Shown here in pieces: positions 7,813 through 16,837 of a DNA stretch of 64,000 nucleotides. The stretch comes from Brumimicrobium sp041655765. Lineage in GTDB: Bacteria; Bacteroidota; Bacteroidia; Flavobacteriales_D; Crocinitomicaceae. Within the stretch, counting starts at the first letter, position 1; each line of letters opens with the position of its first letter. The translations under genes were made by a program, and so were the position numbers. The notes beneath the pieces were generated by a model, which searched no databases, was not told the DNA's origin, and saw only the letters and a program-made list of their open reading frames with translations. The DNA lies in the NCBI GenBank assembly GCA_041655765.1, contig JBBAEU010000001.1, forward strand, positions 62,001 to 126,000, read 5' to 3'.

Positions 7813-10065
7813 ATGAAAAATTTTTTAGAAGGTATATGGGCGTTTTTCCCCTTTCATTTAATATTTACACATGTTAAAAACAATTTGACAATGTTAGTTT
7901 ATTGGGCATTTTTGTTCGGCCTAATAAATAATTCAATCGGAACTGGATTAGGAATTCCTTATTTATTTTTGTCGCCAGAGTACCTTGATTCTACCGATCC
8001 GTTAGCTTTTTTAATGCTCGGAGCAGGGGTGGGTGGCTTTATCATGGCATTTCATTTATATAGTTATATCCAACTGGGGCCACATTATTCTTTTTTAGCT
8101 ACCTTATCACGTCCATTTTATAAATTTTCTATCAACAACAGTATTATTCCCACTGTTTTTATAATAAACCTCGCTGTCAATATATTTATCTTTCAGAAAG
8201 AACAAGAAAATGTTGGAACGATTGAAATACTTATAAATATCTTTGCCTTAATTGGTGGCGCAGTATTCTTTCGTTTTTTTACAATGTTGTATTTCATCCC
8301 TACAAATAAAGATTTGTATAAATTAACAGGGAAGAAATTTGAAGAATCTTCTGAGTCAAGTAATATTCAAGCTACATTGCATAAGAGAGAATCGTGGTAC
8401 AATCCTTTCCTGCGGAGAAAAGACGATAACTTTTATTACTTTTCGGGCTTTTTTAAATTGAGAAAATCTCGTAGTACAGCGCATTACGATAAAGTAATCC
8501 TGAACAAGGTCTTTTCCCAAAATCATGTCAATGCATCCGTGTTTGAGATTTTACTTTTGTTATCTTTTTTCTTGATTGGTTTATTTGGGAATTATGAAAT
8601 ATTTCAATTGCCAGCAGGTGTGAGTATCTTGATGATGTTAACAATTGCTACAATGTTTGTCAGTGCAATGTATTCATGGTTAAAGAAGTGGACACTTCCT
8701 GTCATAATCGTAGGACTGTTAATGATTAATTACATTTCAAAAGTATCGGATTCATTCAAATACAGAAGCTATGCTTACGGTTTATCGTATAAAAAAGAAG
8801 ACCTAAAGGATTTTAGAAAATCTGATTTTACAATTGCAAAAAATGATTCAATTATTCAAAATGATTATAATAATTATACCAAAACATTGGATAATTGGAA
8901 AGTAAAAACAGAACGAAAAAAGCCTAAAATGGTGATTGTAAATGTAAGTGGTGGCGGACTGAGAAGTACTACATGGACGTTCAAAGTCTTTCAACATTTG
9001 GATAGCATCACACAAAAAGATTTCTCAAAACAGGTTCAGATGATAACTGGAGCCTCTGGTGGTATGGTTGGGGCTTCATATTACCGAGATTTAATCATTT
9101 TAGAAAAAGATAGTCTGATTAATTCGCGTTTAGATAAACGTTATCTGTCAAATATTTCTAATGATTTATTGAATAGGGTTTCTTTTTCAATTCCTACTAA
9201 TGATTTGTTTTTGAGACTTAAAAAAGTCGAAGTTAATGGAAATAAATACGCGATTGATAGGGGTTACGAATTTGAACAAGACTTGATTAAGAATTTAGAC
9301 GGAGCTTTAGATCATCCTTTGTCGTATTATACAGAAAAAGAAATACAAGCAGATATACCAACGATGCTTTTTACTCCGACAATCGTAAATGACGGAAGAA
9401 GAATGTTGATTGGTGCTCAACATCATGGATACTTATTGGCGTCTGATAAAAATGATGATATAATTGGTATCAACCCAGCTATAGAAACCATAGAATTTCT
9501 AAAATATTTCGAAGATAATAATCCTGAAGATATTCAATTGACATCTGTTTTAAGAGCAAATGCGACATTCCCTTACATCTTGCCAATGGTTTCAATGCCA
9601 ACATATCCCGAGATGTTTCTAATGGATGCTGGAATTAGAGATAATTATGGTGGGAAAATAACTTCAAGATACATAATGAATTTAAGTAAATGGATTAAAG
9701 AAAATACAAGCGGTGTGCTTTTAATTAAAATCAGGGACAAGAAAAAAGATTTGTCTGAAGATGAATATTCAAATTTTTCGTTTTTTAATAAAATGACAAC
9801 TCCTTTCTTTAATATGTATGGGAACTTTCCAAGGGTGCAAGATTTTAATCAGGACGAACTCTTTTCCGCATTAAAAGGTTCTTTGGATTTTCCTTTTGAT
9901 ATAGTTACATATAATTTACAAGAAGCGAGTACTGATAAAATTGCTTTGTCTTGGCACCTCACGACGAAAGAAAAAGAAAAAATAAATATGGCGATAAATT
10001 CTAAAGGTAATAAGGAAGCGACAAAACAAGTTTTACAGATTTTAGGATTCTCTTCAAAAAAATAA
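7813..10065 (+). CDS. Patatin-like phospholipase with polytopic membrane N-terminus
   Basis: A 750-aa protein with two parts. Residues about 1-310 contain several hydrophobic helices (for example LVYWAFLFGLINNS, IIPTVFIINLAVNIFIF, ILLLLSFFLIGLFG and LPVIIVGLLMINYI). Residues about 365-690 carry the patatin motifs: oxyanion loop SGGGLRS, nucleophile elbow GASGG (Ser415) and DAG (Asp605), the Ser-Asp dyad of patatin lipases. It is therefore probably an inner-membrane lipid acyl hydrolase. The SUI1-like gene begins 5 bp after its stop codon, implying co-expression. Substrate unknown. Confidence 0.8.
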   Translation: MKNFLEGIWAFFPFHLIFTHVKNNLTMLVYWAFLFGLINNSIGTGLGIPYLFLSPEYLDSTDPLAFLMLGAGVGGFIMAFHLYSYIQLGPHYSFLATLSRPFYKFSINNSIIPTVFIINLAVNIFIFQKEQENVGTIEILINIFALIGGAVFFRFFTMLYFIPTNKDLYKLTGKKFEESSESSNIQATLHKRESWYNPFLRRKDDNFYYFSGFFKLRKSRSTAHYDKVILNKVFSQNHVNASVFEILLLLSFFLIGLFGNYEIFQLPAGVSILMMLTIATMFVSAMYSWLKKWTLPVIIVGLLMINYISKVSDSFKYRSYAYGLSYKKEDLKDFRKSDFTIAKNDSIIQNDYNNYTKTLDNWKVKTERKKPKMVIVNVSGGGLRSTTWTFKVFQHLDSITQKDFSKQVQMITGASGGMVGASYYRDLIILEKDSLINSRLDKRYLSNISNDLLNRVSFSIPTNDLFLRLKKVEVNGNKYAIDRGYEFEQDLIKNLDGALDHPLSYYTEKEIQADIPTMLFTPTIVNDGRRMLIGAQHHGYLLASDKNDDIIGINPAIETIEFLKYFEDNNPEDIQLTSVLRANATFPYILPMVSMPTYPEMFLMDAGIRDNYGGKITSRYIMNLSKWIKENTSGVLLIKIRDKKKDLSEDEYSNFSFFNKMTTPFFNMYGNFPRVQDFNQDELFSALKGSLDFPFDIVTYNLQEASTDKIALSWHLTTKEKEKINMAINSKGNKEATKQVLQILGFSSKK

Positions 10066-10070
10066 ACATT

Positions 10071-10409
10071 ATGGGAAAAAGTAAAAATAGAAAGGGAGTT
10101 GTGTATAGTACAAACCCAGATTTTAATTATGATGACGAAATAAACGAAGAAGAAACCTTGGCAAATGAAGACCAACTTCTTTATGTTTCTATTGACCGTA
10201 AACAAAGAAAAGGAAAGGAAGTTACTTTAATTGAAGGGTTTGTAGGGACAGATTATGATTTGAAAACATTGGCAAAATCTTTAAAATCGAAATGTGGAGT
10301 AGGAGGAACCGCCAAAGATGGAGAAATATTGATACAAGGAAATTTTAGAGATAAAATTATCGAAATCCTACAAAAAGAAGGGTACAAAACAAAACGAAAA
10401 GGAGGATGA
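10071..10409 (+). CDS. SUI1/eIF1-like translation factor (YciH family)
   Basis: A 112-aa protein. The N-terminal 50 residues are acidic and variable; the C-terminal part (KGKEVTLIEGFVGTDYDLKTLAKSLKSKCGVGGTAKDGEILIQGNF) is a typical SUI1 domain. Archaeal and eukaryotic members act in start-codon selection; bacterial YciH proteins are thought to affect initiation fidelity, but their role is less clear. It ends the thioesterase-arginase-patatin-SUI1 run. Confidence 0.88.
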   Translation: MGKSKNRKGVVYSTNPDFNYDDEINEEETLANEDQLLYVSIDRKQRKGKEVTLIEGFVGTDYDLKTLAKSLKSKCGVGGTAKDGEILIQGNFRDKIIEILQKEGYKTKRKGG

Positions 10410-10470
10410 TTCCTTGATTTGTTAACAAGTTAATAGTAAAGCACCTTATTATATAACCAAGTTTTGGACG

Positions 10471-10506
10471 AATCTATGTAAGGTGAAACAATCTATGTAA
10501 GGTGAA
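10471..10506. repeat. Two copies of a 17-bp direct repeat
   Basis: AATCTATGTAAGGTGAA occurs at 10471-10487 and again at 10490-10506, separated by two bases, in the gap between the convergent SUI1 and lipoprotein genes. CACCTTA at 10442-10448 is complementary to the TAAGGTG inside each copy. Confidence 0.8.
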
Positions 10507-10516
10507 GCAGTGAAGA

Positions 10517-11374
10517 TTACTTAACTTCTATCACAAGATATTTAGAAACCTTCCAAAATCTTTCTGGGTCTAAAATCTTAATTTTATTATCTTCCAACTG
10601 ATAAGAAGAAGATGGATGATCCGTAATTAATTTCGGTTTCTTACCAATTATTGGAAGTTCATTCACTTTAAATTTATCAAATTCTTCAAAATACTTTTCA
10701 TTAAAGTCATCGGCCATACTTGTTTCTCTCCCAATTCCGATAAAACCACCTTCTTTTACAATAATATTATTATCTATCAACTCCTGATTTGTTCCATATA
10801 CAAAATAAACTTTATTCATTTCTTTCATTACGTCCAAAGCCAATTCTACTTGCTCTTGATATTCATCAAATAGGCTCGCATATTCCATATCTTTGTCAAT
10901 TAATGCTTTTTGTAATACTGAAATTTGTTGGTCTTTGTCCTGAATTTGAGAAACCAAACGATTAATCATATTGTTTAATTCCTCTATTTGCAAGTTGTTT
11001 TTTGAAATTTCATTCCTCAAATTTCTGATTGCTTTGGCATTTTCATTTCTTAAAAAATTGATTTCCTGAATTTCTTCTAAAATCCAAGTTTTATTTTCAT
11101 CAGAAATCTCTGGGTCTGTACTTACGATTCTAATCTCATTTTCTTTAAGACTAATTTTTGCTAAATTGGCTTGAACTTCATTGAAAAATGAAATACTTTC
11201 ATTTATAACTGAATCTTTTTGTGCGTTTTCAAGTTTTAATTGCTCAACTTGATTGTTCAACTCAATGATTTTTACATTTACTTCTTCATCTACCATTGAA
11301 CCAGTGCTTTGGTTACAAGATGTTGTTGCAAATAAAGTTAAAACTATAATTGACCTGCCAATGAAACTTCTCAT
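10517..11374 (-). CDS. Lipoprotein with long coiled coil, unknown function
   Basis: A 285-aa protein with a signal peptide and lipobox ending at Cys20 (LFATTSC), so a membrane-anchored lipoprotein. Residues about 32-180 are a heptad-rich coiled coil (IIELNNQVEQLKLENAQ, later IEELNNMINRLVSQIQDKD). The remaining C-terminal part, about 100 residues, is globular (VYFVYGTNQELIDNNIIVKEGGF, ending FWKVSKYLVIEVK). I recognise no catalytic motif. Similar proteins recur in Bacteroidota without assigned function. Confidence 0.7.
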   Translation of the reverse strand: MRSFIGRSIIVLTLFATTSCNQSTGSMVDEEVNVKIIELNNQVEQLKLENAQKDSVINESISFFNEVQANLAKISLKENEIRIVSTDPEISDENKTWILEEIQEINFLRNENAKAIRNLRNEISKNNLQIEELNNMINRLVSQIQDKDQQISVLQKALIDKDMEYASLFDEYQEQVELALDVMKEMNKVYFVYGTNQELIDNNIIVKEGGFIGIGRETSMADDFNEKYFEEFDKFKVNELPIIGKKPKLITDHPSSSYQLEDNKIKILDPERFWKVSKYLVIEVK

Positions 11375-11446
11375 GTTTAAATTTTTTTATATATTTTTTT
11401 AATGTATTTATAACGTAAAAGTAAATAAATCTTTTGTCTAAAATCG

Positions 11447-11454
11447 TATATTTG
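11447..11454 (+). promoter_or_regulatory. Predicted -7 promoter element of the M61 peptidase gene
   Basis: TATATTTG matches TAnnTTTG, ending 20 bp before the start codon. No good TTG lies at the usual distance upstream. Confidence 0.4.
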
Positions 11455-11474
11455 AAAAAAACAATCAATATACC

Positions 11475-13250
11475 ATGAAAATATTATCATTCTTAGCATT
11501 TTTTGCTTGTGTTTTTACAGTCTTCGGTCAAGTAATTCATCACAAAGTATCAATGCCTAATCCTGAAACTCATTATTTCCACGTACAAACAACTTTGAAA
11601 GATTTTAAAGATAAAGAGTTGATACTTACCATGCCTGTTTGGAGCCCTGGCTCATATTTAATCAGAGAATATCCTCAAAATGTGAATCAAGTTAGGGCAA
11701 AAGATAGAAATGGCAATGCGCTTCCAATTAGAAAAATTACAAAAAATCAATGGAAATTAGAAAAAGGAAGAGCCAAAGAAGTTACTATTGAATATGAATA
11801 TTATGCGTTTGAATTGACAGTAAGAACTTCTTTTTTAGATGAAACGCATGGTTATTTTAATGGTTCAAACTTATTTACTTGCCCTGAAGGTTATGAAGAC
11901 TTAGGCGGAAAATTAACTATTGTTCCTCATTCTACATTTAAAAAAATCACCATTCCTCTACCTGAACAGGCCGATGGCTTTGCTGCGGATGTTAACGCAA
12001 AAACATATATTTTTCAAGATTTTGAAGAGTTGACAGATACACCATGTGAAATTGGTAATCAAGAAACATTTAGCTTTGAAGCCGCTGGAACGATTCATCA
12101 TGTGGCGATTTATGGTGTGGGAAGTTATGATGTTGATTTGCTAAAAAGAGATATGGCAAAGATTGTGGAATCGGCGACCAAAATTTTTGGAGAAAATCCC
12201 AATAAAGAATATTGGTTTATTATCCACAATGTTGTCGGAGGAACTGGAGGATTGGAGCATAAAAACTCAACCACGTTGAGTACAGACCGGTGGGTTTACA
12301 GCGGTAATACGTACAATAATTTTTTGTCGCTGGTGGCGCATGAGTACTTTCATGTTTGGCTGGTTAAAAGGTTGCGCCCTTCTGAACTGGTAACGTATGA
12401 TTTCAGTCAAGAAAACTATACTGATTGGCTTTGGGTGATGGAAGGTTTTACAGCTTATTACGATGAATTAATCTTAAGAAGAGCGGGAATCTATACCAAA
12501 CAAGAATTTTTTAACAAGTTTCGAGGCACGTTGAATTGGATTGAAGGTACAATCGGAAATAATGTTCAGCCAGTTGCCGATGCTTCTTTTGATGCTTGGA
12601 TTAAAGCTTATCGTCCAAATGAAAACAGCTCGAATACAACAATTTCTTATTATTCAAAAGGAGGCATTATTGCTGGGGTTTTTGATGCGATGATTATTAG
12701 CAACTCAAATGGTGAAAAGTCTTTGGACGATTTTATGAAAGAACTGTATCAAAATTATTATGTCAAGAAAAATGTAGGAATAAATTATGACAATTTCACC
12801 AAAACATTAGCAAAATATACAGGGAAAGAAATGCATGATTTTTTTGAAAAGTACATTTATGGGACAGAACAGATTCCTTTTGAAAAGTATTTTACGCCAA
12901 TAGGTATTGAGGTTAATCGATATGTTTCAGAAAGGTTGGAATTTGGGGCTTCACTTTCAAACTCAGGCGGAAAGTTAATCGTAAATTCAGTAGCTTCTGG
13001 AAGTGCCGCAGAGAAGGCAGGACTTTCTCCTAACGATGAGATTATTGCTTTTAATGGATTTAGGGTTAATAAAAATGATTTTGAAAGATTTATCTTTCAG
13101 CTTGATGAAGGAGACGATTTTAACCTTATCATTTCCCGAGATTTAAAACTCATTAGCTTAGATTCGAAAATGGAATATATAAAAACGCCCAAGGTAGAAA
13201 TGAACTACGTTGGGAGTCGTCTAGGTGAATACTGGTTGAGAGAAGACTAA
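11475..13250 (+). CDS. M61 family aminopeptidase with PDZ domain
   Basis: A 591-aa exported peptidase of the glycyl aminopeptidase (M61) family. It has a signal peptide (ILSFLAFFACVFTVFG), an N-terminal M61 beta domain at about 20-200, and the zinc motif HEYFH (His289, Glu290, His293) with the third ligand Glu in MEGFTAYYD near 323. The M61-typical GGTGGLEH sequence precedes it. A PDZ domain spans about 478-560 (VNSVASGSAAEKAGLSPNDEI). Probably periplasmic peptide trimming. It overlaps the convergent next gene by 4 bp. Confidence 0.92.
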   Translation: MKILSFLAFFACVFTVFGQVIHHKVSMPNPETHYFHVQTTLKDFKDKELILTMPVWSPGSYLIREYPQNVNQVRAKDRNGNALPIRKITKNQWKLEKGRAKEVTIEYEYYAFELTVRTSFLDETHGYFNGSNLFTCPEGYEDLGGKLTIVPHSTFKKITIPLPEQADGFAADVNAKTYIFQDFEELTDTPCEIGNQETFSFEAAGTIHHVAIYGVGSYDVDLLKRDMAKIVESATKIFGENPNKEYWFIIHNVVGGTGGLEHKNSTTLSTDRWVYSGNTYNNFLSLVAHEYFHVWLVKRLRPSELVTYDFSQENYTDWLWVMEGFTAYYDELILRRAGIYTKQEFFNKFRGTLNWIEGTIGNNVQPVADASFDAWIKAYRPNENSSNTTISYYSKGGIIAGVFDAMIISNSNGEKSLDDFMKELYQNYYVKKNVGINYDNFTKTLAKYTGKEMHDFFEKYIYGTEQIPFEKYFTPIGIEVNRYVSERLEFGASLSNSGGKLIVNSVASGSAAEKAGLSPNDEIIAFNGFRVNKNDFERFIFQLDEGDDFNLIISRDLKLISLDSKMEYIKTPKVEMNYVGSRLGEYWLRED

Positions 13251-14284
13251 TCTTTATTAAAGTGTTTTTTTACTATTGGGAAAACCTCTTTTCCTAATAA
13301 CTCAATACAACTCATCATTTCCTTATGTGTTGGTCCGCCACTGTCGATGTGTGCAACAAACCTTGTTAATCCAAAAGTTTCACAAATTAAGATTATTTTT
13401 TCAGCTACTTGTTTTGGTTCGCCCATAAATAAAGCTCCTTCCATATCTGTGCCGTTGATAAATTGTTCTTTTGTGTAAGAACCTTTCCATCCGCGTTCTT
13501 TTCCAATTTTATCCATTTGTCTTGCATAGCGAGGATAATAATTTTCAAAAACATCTTCCTTTGAAGTTGATACAAAGGCGTGTGAGTGAACACCAATCTG
13601 CATTTTGCTTGGATCGTGACCATAAGTTTCGTAAACTTTTTTATAATAGTCAATCAACTGACCAAATTGTCTCCACTGTCCACCAATGATTGCAAAAATT
13701 ATAGGCAGTCCTAATCTTCCAGCTCTTTCCACCGAAGCTGGAGTTCCGCCAACAGCAATCCAAACCGGAATTTCTCTTTCTGGCCGTGGATAAACCGTTT
13801 GGTCAACAATAGGAGCCCTGAATTGACCTTTCCAATTGACAACGTCGTTTGAACGAACTTTCAGAAGCAACTCTAAGCCTTCTTCAAAAAGTTCGTTATA
13901 ATTTTGAAGATTTTGACCAAATAAAGGGAATGACTCAATGAAACTGCCTCTCCCAGCCATAATTTCAGCACGATTGTTCGATAACAAATCTATCATTGAA
14001 AAATCTTGGTATAATTTTACTGGATCAGCAGAACTTACAACGTTTACACCACTTGAAAGAATAATATTTTTTGTAACAGGAGCAAGTGCGGCCAACATAA
14101 TTTCTGGCGCAGCAACAGAATAATCTTCACGGTGATGTTCTCCAATCGCAAAATAATCAATGCCTAAATCATCCGCTAATTTTACTTCTTCGACAATTTC
14201 TTTTAATCTATCTCCTGAACTCTCATATTGCTGAGTTTCCATGTTGAAGACATTGTCCCCAAACATTCCTATTCCTAATTCCAT
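13247..14284 (-). CDS. Luciferase-like (LLM class) flavin-dependent oxidoreductase
   Basis: A 345-aa TIM-barrel protein of the bacterial luciferase-like monooxygenase family: MELGIGMFGDNVFN start, DYFAIGEHHREDYSVAAPEIMLAA, then ILSSGVNVVSSADPVKLYQDFSMID, all typical of this class. Such enzymes use reduced FMN or F420; the substrate is not inferable. The gene is alone between convergent neighbours, with a predicted promoter at 14304-14311. Confidence 0.88.
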   Translation of the reverse strand: MELGIGMFGDNVFNMETQQYESSGDRLKEIVEEVKLADDLGIDYFAIGEHHREDYSVAAPEIMLAALAPVTKNIILSSGVNVVSSADPVKLYQDFSMIDLLSNNRAEIMAGRGSFIESFPLFGQNLQNYNELFEEGLELLLKVRSNDVVNWKGQFRAPIVDQTVYPRPEREIPVWIAVGGTPASVERAGRLGLPIIFAIIGGQWRQFGQLIDYYKKVYETYGHDPSKMQIGVHSHAFVSTSKEDVFENYYPRYARQMDKIGKERGWKGSYTKEQFINGTDMEGALFMGEPKQVAEKIILICETFGLTRFVAHIDSGGPTHKEMMSCIELLGKEVFPIVKKHFNKD

Positions 14285-14303
14285 ACTTAATTTTTTTTTA
14301 ATA

Positions 14304-14311
14304 CAAATTTA
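14304..14311 (-). promoter_or_regulatory. Predicted -7 promoter element of the LLM oxidoreductase gene
   Basis: Minus strand TAAATTTG (plus-strand CAAATTTA), matching TAnnTTTG, about 20 bp upstream of the start codon. Confidence 0.4.
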
Positions 14312-14579
14312 CCCAATTGGAATAATAGAAACATTGATGTATGGTAATTTGTTTTATGGTGATGATTAGTTGATTTTGGCACATTCAATCTTGAAATTTA
14401 GTTTCATTTCTTACTATTTCACCTCTGTCAAAGTACGTTTTTTCAATATTTTGATTGGACTCATTGTTTTCGCTTTCTTCAGACAACAGCTTAATATTAT
14501 CACAACAGGCATAATAGGGTTTTTCAAATTGAAAAGGCTTTTTTGTTGTGTATATAAATTTTTCAATCTAAACTCCTGC

Positions 14580-16619
14580 TTACATGCTCTCAATTACAAA
14601 ATCCGTTCGACGGTTCATCGCTTTATTAGCTGCGTTTGTATTCGGGACTTTTGGTTGAGTTTGACCGTAGCCTTTCGCTTTTAACCTATTAGGATCAATT
14701 CCAGTAGAAGATAAGAAATCTTTTACACTGTTTGCCCTGCGGTCGGATAATTGCATATTATTATCAGCATTACCTTCATTGTCGGTATGACCTTGTATCA
14801 ATACCTTAATGGTAGAATTGTCTTTTAAAAATCGTGCAAATTGCTTTAGAATAAATTTAGAACGCTCAGTTAATTCAGCTGAAGCCGTAGCAAACAAAAT
14901 ATCGTTGATTGTATATGGCTCATTTACTTTGATTTCTCGCATCTCCATATCTTTTGCTTCAACGGTTTTACCTTTTGCTAACTCTTCTTCGGTAATAATT
15001 TTTGAATCAAAAGCATAACCTTCTTTTTTTACACTTATCATAACGTCTTCTGGTGTTTCTGTTTTAATAATGGCTGCGTATTTTCCATCATTTCCATTAA
15101 CTCTAATCTTTTCAACTTTATCGCTGTTTGAATATGCGATTTCAAGTTCTAATTGGTCAACTGGAATTTGATTTTCCGCTGTAACCTCTCCTTTGACAAC
15201 AACAACAGATTTTGGTCGTGCTTCCTCGTATAATTCAAATGAATAAATATCCCAATTCCCTTGCTGAAACGATGAAAAATAGGCTTCGCTACCGTCCACA
15301 GAAACAAACAATCCAATTTCATCTTCTTCTGTATTAATTGGATAACCAATGTTTTTGGGTTTAGTCCAATTGCCTTCTTCATCTTTACGGATGTAATATA
15401 TATCTGTTCCACCCATTCCTTTTCTGTCCTTCGCAACACTAGAAACAAAGTAAAATGTTTCGCTATCTTGGTGGAAAAAAGGACTTTTGTCTTTTCCTGG
15501 TGTGTTGATTAATGCAAATGGCTTTGCAGCTCCCCACGTTCCGTCTTCTAAACGTTCAGAATAAAAAATATCATCGTTTTGTGTACTCGGACGATTTGCA
15601 GCAAAATAAAGTGTGTTTCCATCGGCTGATAACGAGGGCTGGCCTTCCCAACCATCGTTTGTGTTGATCCCTTCTCCTAAATTTTCTAAAGGTGTCCAAA
15701 TGTAATCGTTGCCTCCTGCTCCTGTACGCTCATAATACGTTACATATAAATCGCAATTTCGGTATTTTTGCCCCCGAACCATTTCATCTTTACAAGCACA
15801 AATAATCATTTCTTTGTTGTCAACGGATAGGGTAGAAGCTCCATAACTGTCAAAAGTTCCATCGTTAAATGGATAGTCTAATGGCGTTCCACCATCAAAA
15901 GGACTGTCCATACTTTGCCTCTTCGACCATGTAAATTCTTCCCGAATGGTTGAGGTAATATCTCCTTTTGCGGTACGGTCAACTCTTCGTGTGTAAAACA
16001 TCAATTCGTTGTCTGGTGAAATCATTGGAAAATACTCGTCTTGATAAGTACTTACGTTTTTTACTCGTTTGGGTTGAAATGGCACAGGGTTATCTAAGAA
16101 TGAGCTTTCTTCTTCATTAAGTTTGATGACTTCGGCAACATCTTGTAAGCGTTTGTTGTGGTCAGGTGAAATTTTACTAGGGTCAAGACTCTTAAAGTTT
16201 TGAAATTGTTTGAAATATTTTGTAGCCATTTTTTGGTTGTCAAAACCATAGTTTATCGCACCTAAATAATAATAGCAATCTGAATGATAATCAGGACATT
16301 TTTCCAGTGTTATTAAAAAGTAATTCTCCGCAATTTTCATGTTTTGGTCGCCAACCCTCGGATTTGGATTGTTCTCATACATATCTAATCCACGGTTATA
16401 TGCATACATTGCAAATTGAAAATACACAGTTGCGTTTTCTGGCTCCGAATCAATGGCTTCTAAAAATAATCTAGACGCTTCTTGCGATCTCGATTTAATA
16501 GCCTTGTCGATGATTTTTTGTGTTTTTTTACTTGGTTGAAGACAGTTTTCATCCTCTTTATCTTGAGAAAAAGCAATCAAGGGAATAAGAAACAAAATTA
16601 AAAAGTAAATTTTTTTCAT
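14580..16619 (-). CDS. OmpA-family protein with TPR and PD40 repeats
   Basis: A 679-aa exported protein (signal peptide ending IAFSQ). A TPR-like helical region covers about 40-165 (DSEPENATVYFQFAMYAYNRG), WD40-like PD40 propeller repeats follow (YFPMISPDNELMFYTRR, GQPSLSADGNTLYFAANR), then a short beta domain. The C-terminal OmpA peptidoglycan-binding domain (about 575-679) is complete, with GHTDNEGNADNNMQLSDRRA and NRRTDFVIE. This architecture resembles PorE-type proteins that tether the type IX secretion machinery to peptidoglycan, but the family is broad and that role is only inferred. Confidence 0.85.
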   Translation of the reverse strand: MKKIYFLILFLIPLIAFSQDKEDENCLQPSKKTQKIIDKAIKSRSQEASRLFLEAIDSEPENATVYFQFAMYAYNRGLDMYENNPNPRVGDQNMKIAENYFLITLEKCPDYHSDCYYYLGAINYGFDNQKMATKYFKQFQNFKSLDPSKISPDHNKRLQDVAEVIKLNEEESSFLDNPVPFQPKRVKNVSTYQDEYFPMISPDNELMFYTRRVDRTAKGDITSTIREEFTWSKRQSMDSPFDGGTPLDYPFNDGTFDSYGASTLSVDNKEMIICACKDEMVRGQKYRNCDLYVTYYERTGAGGNDYIWTPLENLGEGINTNDGWEGQPSLSADGNTLYFAANRPSTQNDDIFYSERLEDGTWGAAKPFALINTPGKDKSPFFHQDSETFYFVSSVAKDRKGMGGTDIYYIRKDEEGNWTKPKNIGYPINTEEDEIGLFVSVDGSEAYFSSFQQGNWDIYSFELYEEARPKSVVVVKGEVTAENQIPVDQLELEIAYSNSDKVEKIRVNGNDGKYAAIIKTETPEDVMISVKKEGYAFDSKIITEEELAKGKTVEAKDMEMREIKVNEPYTINDILFATASAELTERSKFILKQFARFLKDNSTIKVLIQGHTDNEGNADNNMQLSDRRANSVKDFLSSTGIDPNRLKAKGYGQTQPKVPNTNAANKAMNRRTDFVIESM

Positions 16620-16684
16620 TTAATGATGGAATTTGGAATCGACTTAAGTCAGTTGTTTAAAACGATGTTTATGCAATTTTGTTA

Positions 16685-16692
16685 CAAAAATA
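16685..16692 (-). promoter_or_regulatory. Predicted -7 promoter element of the PD40-OmpA gene
   Basis: Minus strand TATTTTTG (plus-strand CAAAAATA), 65 bp upstream of the start codon. Confidence 0.35.
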
Positions 16693-16837
16693 AAGCCATA
16701 TTTTTATATAAAATGATTTTTGAGAAGATGGTGTGTTCTTTTTAAGCCTAAATTCGATTAAAATTATATTCAGAATAATCTAAAATACACAGTTTTTTAG
16801 CTTTTTGTTATGAATTAATCTCAATCTCACAACTAAA

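Noticed and set aside
12220..12228. Perfect DnaA box TTATCCACA
   Set aside because: A single copy inside codons for a conserved M61 stretch; no neighbouring boxes.
14370..14684. Reading frame of 104 codons on the plus strand
   Set aside because: Its second half lies antisense to the conserved OmpA domain of the 14580-16619 gene, and the first half is AT-rich spacer.
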